Below the pieces are notes generated by a model. It had not been told where the DNA came from and made no database searches. It was given only the letters and a program-made list of their open reading frames with translations. Below are positions 24,747-32,107 of a stretch of 32,778 nucleotides of DNA, one piece after another. Each line of letters starts with the position of its first letter. Position 1 is the first letter of the stretch. The translations under genes were made by a program, and so were the position numbers. This stretch comes from Rhodospirillales bacterium (GTDB taxonomy: Bacteria; Pseudomonadota; Alphaproteobacteria; UBA8366; JADFVY01). The stretch covers positions 1,400,046 to 1,432,823 of the forward strand of contig CP070634.1 in NCBI GenBank assembly GCA_020356105.1, in the 5' to 3' direction.

Positions 24747-25475
24747 ATGATGCCAGGTAATGGCACGATTCTCGATGCGGTCCGTGCAGCTTTGCGCAGC
24801 GAGGCAAAGGTCGACATTTCCAGGCATCCTCTGGCGCTTGAACTCGTCGCCGGAAACATCCTGATCATGGAGGGCGAACTGCCCGATATCTCCGCCAAGA
24901 AGCTGGCGCTTGAACGCGCCGCTGCGGTGGCGGGGGTTGATGGCGTTGTCGACCGGCTGCGGGTCATGCCGGCTCAACGCATGGGCGACGGCGCGATCGG
25001 CGACGCTTTGCGCACGTCGTTTCTGCAGGAGCCCGCTTTCGCGGCGTTCGCGATCCGGGAGAGGCGGGGGGATCGAACCGACGTCATACGGCAGCCGGAT
25101 AGCCAAGGCAGTTTCATCGAATATGAAGTGGGTGACGGCGTCGTTACCCTGAATGGCGAGGTTCCTGGACTTGGTCACAAGAGACTCGCCGGCATTCTAG
25201 CCTGGTGGATTCCGGGCAGCCGCGACGTCGTCAACGGCATCGCCGAGGTGCCGACGGAACAGGACAACGACGCAGAGGTCGCCGATGCCGTTCGGCTGGC
25301 GCTTGAAAAGGACGTGTTTGTCAACGCGAGCCAGGTTCGCGCTTCCGTCAGGGACTACAAGGTCACCTTGGAGGGGCAGGTTTCGAGCGACATCGAGAGG
25401 CGAATGGCCGAACGCGATGCATGGTACGTATTCGGAGTCGACCAGGTCCTGAATCAGCTTGTCGTGCGACCTTGA
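24747..25475 (+). CDS. Protein with three BON-type domains
   Basis: A 242-residue protein with three repeats of the BON pattern: residues about 7-75 (ILDAVRAALRSEAKVD ... LIMEGELPDISAKKLALERA ... DGVVDRLRV), 80-166 (IGDALRTSFLQEPAFAAF ... VVTLNGEVPGLGHKRLAGILA ... SRDVVNGI) and 175-241 (VADAVRLALEKDVFV ... KVTLEGQVSSDIERRMAE ... VDQVLNQLVV). BON domains bind membranes or phospholipids in OsmY/HlyX-type stress proteins. No signal peptide is seen, so it may be cytoplasmic. ATG 24747 or 24750 follows AAAGGGAGA. It is 30 bases ahead of the THUMP gene and downstream of an FNR-type box. Confidence 0.85.
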   Translation: MMPGNGTILDAVRAALRSEAKVDISRHPLALELVAGNILIMEGELPDISAKKLALERAAAVAGVDGVVDRLRVMPAQRMGDGAIGDALRTSFLQEPAFAAFAIRERRGDRTDVIRQPDSQGSFIEYEVGDGVVTLNGEVPGLGHKRLAGILAWWIPGSRDVVNGIAEVPTEQDNDAEVADAVRLALEKDVFVNASQVRASVRDYKVTLEGQVSSDIERRMAERDAWYVFGVDQVLNQLVVRP

Positions 25476-25505
25476 GATTTTCGTCGTTTCGCGTGGAGGC
25501 TCGCT

Positions 25506-26045
25506 GTGTCGAACTCGATGGTGCTCGCCACGACCCGCGAAAAGGGATTCGACCGCGCCCGGCAACTTCTGGGCCAGTTCGGCCGCGTGTTCAGAACGGA
25601 CTATTTCAATGTTCTGTTGCTGGTCCCCGATGAGCCCCAGACATTCCTCGACCGTTTCGCAGCCATGGTAAGGAATGTTCCGCACGTGATGGAGGCATTG
25701 TCGCGGGTGGTGCCGGCCGAAGCCGATTTCAGCTTCGCGAGCCCGCAAGAGTTCGAAGCCAGGGCGCGGGATATCGTGCTCGGCTGGGCGGGGCGGTTTC
25801 ATGGCAAATCGTTCCACGTCCGGATGCACCGGCGGGGCTTCAAGGGCCGCCTGTCGAGCCAGCACGAGGAAAGGTTTCTCGATGAGGCTCTGTTGCGCCG
25901 GCTCGAGGATGAAGGGGCGCCCGGATGCATCAATTTCGATGATCCGGACGCGGTAATCGACATAGAGACCGTCGACAATCGCGCCGGCCTGTCCTGCTGG
26001 ACTCGCGAGGATTTGCAGCGCTACCCGTTCTTGCGGGTCGATTGA
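25506..26045 (+). CDS. THUMP-domain-containing protein (putative RNA-binding)
   Basis: A 179-residue protein beginning MSNSMVLATTREKGFDRARQ. The last 130 residues fit a stand-alone THUMP domain: FLDRFAAMVRNVPHVMEALSRVVP, KSFHVRMHRRGFKGRLSSQ (residues 101-119, the characteristic basic RRGFKG turn), then DDPDAVIDIETVDNRAGLSCW. THUMP domains bind the tRNA acceptor end in ThiI and tRNA methyltransferases. No catalytic domain is attached here, so it is probably a binding subunit or adaptor. Start is GTG 25506. It converges with rtcA, three bases apart, and is probably co-transcribed with the BON gene. Confidence 0.78.
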   Translation: MSNSMVLATTREKGFDRARQLLGQFGRVFRTDYFNVLLLVPDEPQTFLDRFAAMVRNVPHVMEALSRVVPAEADFSFASPQEFEARARDIVLGWAGRFHGKSFHVRMHRRGFKGRLSSQHEERFLDEALLRRLEDEGAPGCINFDDPDAVIDIETVDNRAGLSCWTREDLQRYPFLRVD

Positions 26046-26048
26046 GCT

Positions 26049-27125
26049 TCAGGCTCTGTCCGGCTGGGGCGATATCCGCACAAATCCGACATCGTTATCT
26101 GCAATCTCGAGCACCGTGCGGGCCAGACCGAACTGTTCGATCAGCCAAGCGTTGGTGCGAAGATGACGCGTGACGGACTCCACGCTGAAGGAGGATGGAC
26201 CGTGCGAGAACGCGAGTGCCGCGAGAATCTGATCGCCGAGGTGCAGGTCGAGAGCGGCGCCCGACCGGTGGTGTGACAGCAGCGCCGCCACCGCGTCTTC
26301 CGCCACGGTCTCCGATGACTTGCCACGCGCGCCGAGCGCACTGAATCCGCATCTCACATGCTGGTAAACTGCGGTCAGAAAGATTCCAGCCCCTGCGCAG
26401 GCCGCGCGAACGCGCAACGGCGCGATTCGGATCGGCACCCGAAGGTCCTCGAGCAGGGCGCGCGCCCGGTCGGACATGCGCTGCGGGATGTGGGCCGGCA
26501 GGTTGGCGGCCACTGCGCGGCCGCGGATCTCGACGAGCTCGCCGCGCTCGAGACAGTCGACGGGCGCGAGGCGGCATGGCCCGCGGCCGCGGATCATCGC
26601 CTCGATGCATCCCTTGCCAAGCGGAAACCAACCCCAGGATTCGAGCCTGAGTTCGATTGTCACGCCCAGCCGGTGCAGGGCCGGGAGCCAGACGGTGTCG
26701 AGGTAATCGAAGGGCGGACTCCAGGCGGTATGCGTGCCGCCCTCCACCGCGACACGCGAGTCGCCGGTCGTCAGCGCCAAGGGCAGCAAGACCGTCTGCA
26801 GGACCAGGCCGGCCGCGCCGGCACTGCCACCTTCCCGGGCCTCGGCAACGTCGAATGCATAATGCCCTGCCCGCACCCGATGTCGGGGCGAAAACTCCAG
26901 GTTGTGACTGCCCAGGGCATCGCCCGAGACCCGAGCGCCACAGATCGCCGCCGCAGCCCGTATCGCCGTTACATGCTGTGCGGCAAGACCCGGCTTTCTG
27001 CGGCCAGCACGAATGTTCTCGATCCGCACGGGCCGTGCAAGCATCGCCGAGAAGGCGACCGAGGAACGAACGATCTGGCCGCCGCCCTCGCCGTGCGCAC
27101 CGTCGATGACGAGCGGACCGGTCAT
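26049..27125 (-). CDS. rtcA: RNA 3'-terminal phosphate cyclase
   Basis: A 358-residue RtcA. Signatures are VIDGAHGEGGGQIVRSSVAF (residues 6-25), RKPGLAAQHVTAI, GGTHTAWSPPFDYL, and the catalytic histidine in LDLHLGDQILAALAF (His295, the residue adenylylated in the family). The enzyme converts RNA 3'-phosphate ends into 2',3'-cyclic phosphates using ATP. Start ATG 27125 overlaps the stop of the upstream metallo-beta-lactamase gene by 4 bp (ATGA on the reverse strand). In E. coli rtcA partners rtcB; no rtcB is present in this window. Confidence 0.92.
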   Translation of the reverse strand: MTGPLVIDGAHGEGGGQIVRSSVAFSAMLARPVRIENIRAGRRKPGLAAQHVTAIRAAAAICGARVSGDALGSHNLEFSPRHRVRAGHYAFDVAEAREGGSAGAAGLVLQTVLLPLALTTGDSRVAVEGGTHTAWSPPFDYLDTVWLPALHRLGVTIELRLESWGWFPLGKGCIEAMIRGRGPCRLAPVDCLERGELVEIRGRAVAANLPAHIPQRMSDRARALLEDLRVPIRIAPLRVRAACAGAGIFLTAVYQHVRCGFSALGARGKSSETVAEDAVAALLSHHRSGAALDLHLGDQILAALAFSHGPSSFSVESVTRHLRTNAWLIEQFGLARTVLEIADNDVGFVRISPQPDRA

Positions 27126-28177
27126 TCCGTACTCGCTCCTATCTTGCTGCCGAAATGGGCTTCCGCTTCGCGCCACAGGTCGGCTTCGCAATCGGCGTAG
27201 CGGGGCGAGAAATGGAACGGCGACATTCGCTTTACCCCGGCTGCGCGCGCCAATTGCCCCGCCTGTGCCGCGGTCAGGTGGTTCTTCTTGGCCGCGATCG
27301 CCGCATCGGCGTCCAGAAAGGCGGCCTCGATATAAAGGAGATCACTGCCGCGCGCCAGGTCGACGATCGCCGCGCGATTCGACTGGGACCATCGAACATC
27401 GGTCACGTAGGAGATCTTCTGCCCCGGAACGATACTGGTCAGCCGATCGCGCAGTTCGCCAAGGGGATGCACTTCTTCGCGATCGCCGCCATCAATGTCG
27501 TGCCAACGAACGCGGAACGCTGCATCGGGCGGATCGTTGCGAAGGATCGCCTGCTTGAGTTCGCGCAACCACGGCCCGACCCGAAAACCCATCTCCTCGA
27601 CCCTATTCTTCCAGATATTCACATGCTGCTTCTGCTCGATCGAGAAGCCGAGACACGCAATCCCGTGATCGAGAACGACGGTGCGCACGCGGTAGTCCGG
27701 TCCATCGACCAGGACGCCGCGCCGTGCGGGGACGGGCGCCAGCGCCTCGATGTCGAAGGCATTGCTCGATCTCAGCCGGGCAAGGGTCAGCTGCTCGCCG
27801 CCCGAATACTCGCCGACGATCAAGACCAGATCCGACGGGAAGTTCCGCACCAGGTTCCAGGTATACGAGGCGAGCCTGTGCCAGACCCGCTCGATGAAAC
27901 CGTGCGGGCCGAACAGGTGCAATGTTCTGTCGCGGCCCAGCAGTATCCGGATGATCCGGTCGAGCCCCGCGAAATGATCCATATGACTGTGCGAGACGAA
28001 GACGTGGCTGACGCGCAGCAATCGCCGGTCGGACAGAGGCTGCAGATCGCCCAGATCGAGCAGCATCCCGCGTCTTTCGAACATGAACTCGAGATAGACG
28101 CCGGGATCGCCGAAGGGCGAATTGATCAGTCGACTGTGAATCAGTGGCCGCACGCGACGAAACTGCCTCTCATGCAC
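27122..28177 (-). CDS. RNase Z-like metallo-beta-lactamase fold protein
   Basis: A 351-residue MBL-fold protein of the RNase Z/ElaC lineage: metal motif VSHSHMDHFAGLD (His63, His65, Asp67, His68), a mid-region HGIACLGF, and the terminal PFHFSPRY, equivalent to the HFSxRY of tRNase Z. RNase Z cuts tRNA precursors after the discriminator, leaving 3'-OH ends. The N-terminal INSPFGDPGVYLEF block and a long insert with HVNIWKNRVEEMGFRVGPWL distinguish it from canonical RNase Z, so it may be a paralogue with another RNA substrate. Start is GTG 28177. It is translationally coupled to rtcA. Confidence 0.82.
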   Translation of the reverse strand: MHERQFRRVRPLIHSRLINSPFGDPGVYLEFMFERRGMLLDLGDLQPLSDRRLLRVSHVFVSHSHMDHFAGLDRIIRILLGRDRTLHLFGPHGFIERVWHRLASYTWNLVRNFPSDLVLIVGEYSGGEQLTLARLRSSNAFDIEALAPVPARRGVLVDGPDYRVRTVVLDHGIACLGFSIEQKQHVNIWKNRVEEMGFRVGPWLRELKQAILRNDPPDAAFRVRWHDIDGGDREEVHPLGELRDRLTSIVPGQKISYVTDVRWSQSNRAAIVDLARGSDLLYIEAAFLDADAAIAAKKNHLTAAQAGQLARAAGVKRMSPFHFSPRYADCEADLWREAEAHFGSKIGASTE

Positions 28178-28223
28178 TCGAACCGGACCCTCACGATCAT
28201 GGTGCCGCCGGCAGCACCGACGA

Positions 28224-29042
28224 TCAAGGTTGCCGACGCCAGAATCCGAGATCCGGTGACTCTGGGGTGAGCCGGGCCGCGCCGGGCGGTGGAGCCTCTC
28301 GCCCGCCGAGCATCAGGAACCCGCCTGGCCGAAGCCTGGCCAGGATACCGTCGAGCGCGGCATGCTGGCCCCGTGCATCGAAATACGTAAAAGCGAGATA
28401 GCGACACAGCACGAGTTCGAACGGGCCATCGGGCATTTCCTTGCGGATGTCCTGCCGCACGAACTGGATACCGCAGCGGGCCTGCGGCCGCAGGTAAAGG
28501 AAACCGCGATTCCAGTCGAATGCCCGATCGACCCAGTCGGGTGGAAGCTCGCGAAGTGAGCCGGGGCGGTATCGGGCCGCGCGGGCGCGGCGCAACATGA
28601 CGGGATCCGCGTCGGTCGCCACGATCTCCAGTCGCAGCCCGGGAAACAACGGCGCGAGAGCGGAATCCCAGACGAGCCGCAGCGTATAGGGTTCTTCGCC
28701 GCCGCCGCAGCCGGCGCTCCAGGCGCGCACGACAGTTCGGCCGGATCGTCGGGTCCGTAGGGCCAACTCGGGCAGGAGCGCGTCGCGCAGATGCAGCCAT
28801 GCGGGGCGCTCGCGGCAAAACCGCGTCACGGTAATGCGACAAAGGCCGTCCAGCACGGCCCATTCGCCTTCGCTGGCCTCGAGGTGGGCACGATAGGATT
28901 GATAGGTCGAGAGGCCCAATTCCCGCAGGCGCCGGCGGATGCGTTTGCAGACCTGCCCGCGCACCCGGCGAAACGCCGCCGGCAACAGTCCAAGCCGCGG
29001 CAGCGCCCAGACGAGGAGATCAGTGCAATCGGCGTTCTTCAT
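28224..29042 (-). CDS. CheR-type SAM-dependent methyltransferase
   Basis: A 272-residue protein with a CheR-like helical N-domain (FRRVRGQVCKRIRRRLRELG, then ITVTRFCRERPAWLHLRDALLPEL, residues 69-93) and a SAM-binding domain with AWSAGCGGGEEPYTLRLVW (108-126, motif I), VATDADPVMLRRARAARY and LVLCRYLAFTYF. CheR methylates glutamates on chemoreceptors. No che, receptor or flagellar genes lie near, and the usual NVLIYF signature reads RYLAFTYF, so a different methyl acceptor is likely. It lies 46 bases upstream of the RNase Z-like gene on the same strand and may share its transcript. Confidence 0.82.
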   Translation of the reverse strand: MKNADCTDLLVWALPRLGLLPAAFRRVRGQVCKRIRRRLRELGLSTYQSYRAHLEASEGEWAVLDGLCRITVTRFCRERPAWLHLRDALLPELALRTRRSGRTVVRAWSAGCGGGEEPYTLRLVWDSALAPLFPGLRLEIVATDADPVMLRRARAARYRPGSLRELPPDWVDRAFDWNRGFLYLRPQARCGIQFVRQDIRKEMPDGPFELVLCRYLAFTYFDARGQHAALDGILARLRPGGFLMLGGREAPPPGAARLTPESPDLGFWRRQP

Positions 29043-29053
29043 CGTGCCGTCCT

Positions 29054-29082
29054 TTGGTCGGACGGTCAGAGCCGGTTATATT
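29054..29082 (+). promoter_or_regulatory. Candidate promoter for the helix-hairpin-helix gene
   Basis: TATATT (29077-29082) is a good -10 element; TTGGTC (29054-29059), 17 bases upstream, is a weak -35 match. The predicted leader is about 24 bases. It lies in the short divergent gap between the CheR-like gene and the HhH gene. Confidence 0.4.
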
Positions 29083-29112
29083 GCAGGGAGCATATCCCTT
29101 GACGGACTGCGA

Positions 29113-29985
29113 ATGGTGTCTGCGATGGCCAGCTGGAACAACCAGGACATCGCCGCGAAGCTGCTGGAATTGGCCGATCTCCTGGAGCAGCAAGAGGCAA
29201 ATCCGTTTCGCGTCAACGCCTACCGGCGCGCCGCGGGCGTCATCGCGGGCCAAGATGAATCTTTGGTGGCGATCTGGCAGTGTGGCGGTATCGAAGCGCT
29301 GCAGGACCTGCCAACGGTGGGGCGCTCGATCGCGTTGGCCATCGACGAGATGCTGCGCACCGGTCGCTGGATGCAGCTTGAGCGTCTGCGTGGCGCGTTG
29401 GACCCCGAGCAGGTGTTTCGCTCTATCCCGGGCGTGGGATCGCGCCTGGCCATCCGTATTCACGATCAACTCCATGTCGACACGCTCGAAGCGTTGGAAG
29501 TGGCCGCGCATGACGGCCGCTTGGAGCGGGTATCGGGTATCGGGCCGCGCCGCGCCCGGATGATCGCAGCAACCCTTGGGGACATGCTGCAGCGCCGTCC
29601 GGCACGCGCGTCCGGAACCGGTGCGGAGCCAGCGGTGCCGATGCTGCTCGATGTCGACCAGGAATACCGCCGGAAGGCCGCGGCCGGCGCCTTGCCGAAA
29701 ATCGCGCCGCGGCGGTTCAACCCGAAGGGGGAGTCGTGGCTGCCGATCCTCCATGCCCAGCGCGGCCACTGGCATTTCACGGTCTTGTTCTCCAACACGG
29801 CGCGCGCACATGAACTTGGCCGGACCGATGACTGGGTCGTCCTGTATTTCCACACGGACAGCGGCCCGGAAGGACAGCGCACTGTCGTGACCGAAACGCA
29901 CGGGCCGCTGGGCGGACGTCGGGTCGTTCGGGGCCGCGAAGCGGAATGCCTGACACATTACCGCAGCGCAGCCGTGACGGCGTGA
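29113..29985 (+). CDS. Pol X-like N-terminal/helix-hairpin-helix protein without a polymerase domain
   Basis: A protein of 290 residues. The first half resembles the 8-kDa and fingers part of family X DNA polymerases: AAKLLELADLLEQQEANPF, RVNAYRRAAGVIAG, and two HhH turns, DLPTVGRSIALAIDEML and SIPGVGSRLAIRIHDQL, plus a third, VSGIGPRRARMIAATLG. The second half (RRFNPKGESWLPILHAQRG through WVVLYFHTDSGPEGQRTVV) is a beta-rich domain I do not recognise. No nucleotidyltransferase acidic triad is present. It probably binds DNA ends or gaps. Start ATG 29113 has GACGGA six bases upstream; ATG 29125 is possible. The frame is open further back to 28939 but overlaps the divergent gene. Confidence 0.82.
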   Translation: MVSAMASWNNQDIAAKLLELADLLEQQEANPFRVNAYRRAAGVIAGQDESLVAIWQCGGIEALQDLPTVGRSIALAIDEMLRTGRWMQLERLRGALDPEQVFRSIPGVGSRLAIRIHDQLHVDTLEALEVAAHDGRLERVSGIGPRRARMIAATLGDMLQRRPARASGTGAEPAVPMLLDVDQEYRRKAAAGALPKIAPRRFNPKGESWLPILHAQRGHWHFTVLFSNTARAHELGRTDDWVVLYFHTDSGPEGQRTVVTETHGPLGGRRVVRGREAECLTHYRSAAVTA

Positions 29986-30040
29986 CACGTCCATGAATCC
30001 ATACTCGGTCGCAGGCAGCGCCCGGGCTCTCGTCTTCCGG

Positions 30041-30114
30041 CGGCCGGCCAAGCTCCCCCCCCGGCCCCACCTGCCCGGCAAGCGCCGGTGCGATGCCCGG
30101 TCATTGGCCGGCCG
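30041..30114. repeat. Inverted repeat in the gap after the HhH gene
   Basis: CGGCCGGCCAA (30041-30051) and TTGGCCGGCCG (30104-30114) are exact complements 52 bases apart, in a 141-base spacer between convergent genes (HhH and the 84-residue protein). It could form a large stem acting as a bidirectional terminator, but no T-tract was found and the core GGCCGGCC is itself palindromic. Confidence 0.3.
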
Positions 30115-30126
30115 GAGACCGGACCG

Positions 30127-30381
30127 TCAGTCGCGATCGTTTGCGAGTGCCTCGTTCGCGGTCAGTATATCGAACACCGCGGCAACCGGTCCGCTGACGG
30201 GACGCCGCATCTGCCCCATCACGTCGCTTTCACCGGCGGCCCACGCTGCCGCCTCCTCGAGTTGCTGCACCGTCGCGCCAGTTGCGAGAATAGCCGCAAT
30301 GCGGGCGTCCGGCAGCGGCCCGAAGATTTCGACGGCGTCACCCGCCTTGGCTCTTCTCTGGTCTTGCTCCGCTTCGGTCAT
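30127..30381 (-). CDS. Small conserved-looking protein of unknown function
   Basis: An 84-residue cytoplasmic-type protein starting MTEAEQDQRRAKAGDAVEIFG. It is helix-rich, with PDARIAAILATGATVQQLEE and AAAWAAGESDVMGQMRRPVS. I do not recognise a family. The ATG at 30381 is chosen because GGGAG lies about ten bases upstream; the frame is open to 30414. That ribosome-binding sequence falls in the 3' arm of a small hairpin (30387-30401). It is divergent from the kinase-like gene, with an FNR-type box between them, positioned 41.5 bases from a possible start site for this gene. Confidence 0.65.
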   Translation of the reverse strand: MTEAEQDQRRAKAGDAVEIFGPLPDARIAAILATGATVQQLEEAAAWAAGESDVMGQMRRPVSGPVAAVFDILTANEALANDRD

Positions 30382-30386
30382 GCTCA

Positions 30387-30401
30387 ACACTCCCAGAGTG
30401 T
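30387..30401 (-). promoter_or_regulatory. Hairpin covering the ribosome-binding site of the 84-residue protein gene
   Basis: On the reverse strand ACACTC-TGG-GAGTGT forms a perfect 6-bp stem with a 3-base loop, six bases before the ATG at 30381. The GGGAG ribosome-binding sequence spans the loop and 3' arm, so folding would limit translation. The pairing is seen; control is inference. Confidence 0.4.
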
Positions 30402-30445
30402 CCGTTCCGCGCAATCAAACATGCGCAACGCGGACGGCTCGCGCA

Positions 30446-30459
30446 TTGATGCACGTCAA
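30446..30459. promoter_or_regulatory. FNR/FixK-type box between the 84-residue protein and kinase-like genes
   Basis: TTGAT-GCAC-GTCAA fits the FNR/Anr/FixK pattern TTGA-N6-TCAA. The centre is 71 bases from the reverse-strand ATG and 92 from the forward TTG. A reverse-strand hexamer CATGTT (30423-30418), a fair -10, would put a start 41.5 bases from the centre. Forward-strand geometry is poorer. Confidence 0.6.
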
Positions 30460-30544
30460 CCACGCCACAAGCCAACCCGTGGCAAACTCCTTGGGGTGTT
30501 GCCCGTACAGGGCGTGAGAGACGAATTGCCGAGGATATGTTGGC

Positions 30545-31579
30545 TTGACACGGGACGGAACCCGCACTTCAGATGCTCGGGGCCTTGAAGAAAAGCTGGC
30601 TTTTCTGCGGCGGCCTCAGTCTTATGCGGACGAGACGACGGCGGTCACGGTCGCCGAAACCCCTGCCGCCTGGGTATTCCTGACGCGGCGTCATGCCTAC
30701 AAGCTCAAGAAGCCGGAATGCCATAGAGCGCTGGATCTGAGGGATCCTGCGACACGATATGAGCATTGCGAGGAGGAGGTGCGGCTCAACCGCCGCCTGG
30801 CGGCCGACATCTACCTTGGAACGGTTCCGCTGACCAAGGAGGACGACGGATGCCTGGCCATCGGCGGTAGAGGCGTGCCCGTCGACTGGCTCATCAAGAT
30901 GCGTCGCATGCCACCGGAGCGCATGCTGGATCGTGCGATCCGCGCCGGCACGGTGAAGACGCGCGAATTGCGTATCGTCGCTAGCCTGCTTGCCGGATTC
31001 TACCGCAGCGCGGTACCGGTCGCTCTGCCGCCGGCTGAGTATCGCCGGCGCCTTGCGGATACGCTGACCCAAAATCGCCGCACGCTGGCCGACCCGGAAG
31101 CTCAGCTGTCGCGTCGCATGGTTGAAAGGGTCACCGCAAGTTTGCGCAAGTTCATCATGGGCCAGGCGTCGCTCTTCGACCGGCGTGTGCGCCGTGGCTG
31201 TATTCGAGAGGGGCATGGCGATCTGCACACCGCGCATGTGTTCCTCGGCCCGAAATCGGCCGTCACCGGCTGCGCGGCATACGACCGCGACAAGCGGGTC
31301 CAGGATTTCGTTGACGAACTCTCGGCCCTGGCCATTGACTGCGAGGTGCTGCAGGCGCCCGGCGCCGGCAAGCTGATCCTCGAAACCTGCAGCGATCGGC
31401 TGGGCGACGCTCCGAGGCCGGAGTTGATTGCTTTCTACAAGGCCCGCCGGGCCATGATGTTCGCAAGTTCAGCGGTCAAGCGCAACGCGAAGGGCTGGCC
31501 AGACACGTCTTGCAGCTGGCACGGGCCGGCCGAGGCCTATCTGGCGCTTGCATCACGCTATGTCGGGCAAATTGGCTGA
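30545..31579 (+). CDS. COG2187-type aminoglycoside phosphotransferase-like kinase
   Basis: A 344-residue protein of the kinase-fold family often annotated as an aminoglycoside phosphotransferase-like enzyme. The N-lobe has VFLTRRHAYKLKKPE (ATP-binding lysine region, residues 44-58) and EEEVRLNRRLAADIYLGTVP. The catalytic loop is EGHGDLHTAHV (HGDLH at 224-228), followed by an acidic metal-binding region near AYDRDKRVQDFVDELSAL. True substrate unknown; resistance is not implied. Many relatives (about 500 residues) have an added C-terminal P-loop kinase domain, which is absent here. Start is TTG 30545, supported by GAGGA at 30531-30535; no in-frame ATG precedes the conserved N-lobe. Confidence 0.82.
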   Translation: MTRDGTRTSDARGLEEKLAFLRRPQSYADETTAVTVAETPAAWVFLTRRHAYKLKKPECHRALDLRDPATRYEHCEEEVRLNRRLAADIYLGTVPLTKEDDGCLAIGGRGVPVDWLIKMRRMPPERMLDRAIRAGTVKTRELRIVASLLAGFYRSAVPVALPPAEYRRRLADTLTQNRRTLADPEAQLSRRMVERVTASLRKFIMGQASLFDRRVRRGCIREGHGDLHTAHVFLGPKSAVTGCAAYDRDKRVQDFVDELSALAIDCEVLQAPGAGKLILETCSDRLGDAPRPELIAFYKARRAMMFASSAVKRNAKGWPDTSCSWHGPAEAYLALASRYVGQIG

Positions 31580-31617
31580 AACCGAGATCCGCCAGCACGA
31601 CGAACGGGATCATTTGG

Positions 31618-32007
31618 CTACCAGGCCGGCGCCATTCCCTCCACGAGCGCCAGAATATGGTCGAGGTCGCCAAGAGTAAGCGTAAATGGCGCTGCGTTCG
31701 GCGGCAACTGGGTAAACGACGGCAGGCCGGCGATCCGGACATGCACGGGATGCGGCCGACGGGCATAGAAGCTCTCGAAGCGATCGCGCCAGTCCTTCAT
31801 TGTCCGCAGCACTTGGAACGAGGGTGTGCTGCCGATTCCTCCCATCGGGTTGTGATCCCCGACCACATGACAGCGCGCGCAATGCTCGATCGCAATGGCG
31901 CGCCCCTTTTCCGGGTCTCCGGCCGCTTGCGCCATTTGCGGCGCCGGCCCACCTGCGAGCAACAACGCCACGATAAGCATGTTAACGGAAGCGGGTGATC
32001 GACACAT
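31618..32007 (-). CDS. Small monohaem c-type cytochrome
   Basis: A 129-residue exported protein. A hydrophobic signal segment (MLIVALLLAGGPAPQMAQA) is followed by a haem-attachment motif CARCH (Cys43, Cys46, His47) in GRAIAIEHCARCHVVGDHN. The C-terminal part has a helix LTLGDLDHILALVEGM typical of the cytochrome c end. Methionine 70 or 56 could be the sixth ligand. It would be periplasmic or membrane-attached and carry electrons. Start is ATG 32007 or ATG 31980; neither has a clear ribosome-binding site, and TATAGT (32021-32016) suggests a very short leader. No oxidase or reductase gene lies beside it. Confidence 0.82.
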   Translation of the reverse strand: MCRSPASVNMLIVALLLAGGPAPQMAQAAGDPEKGRAIAIEHCARCHVVGDHNPMGGIGSTPSFQVLRTMKDWRDRFESFYARRPHPVHVRIAGLPSFTQLPPNAAPFTLTLGDLDHILALVEGMAPAW

Positions 32008-32107
32008 GATCAAGAACTATAACGCGTTTGCGCCCGCCAGCCACCATTTCGTCGGGCGGCGGACCAACGGACGTGCCGGCGGCGTCGGGCCCAAAAAGCC
32101 CTGGCGC

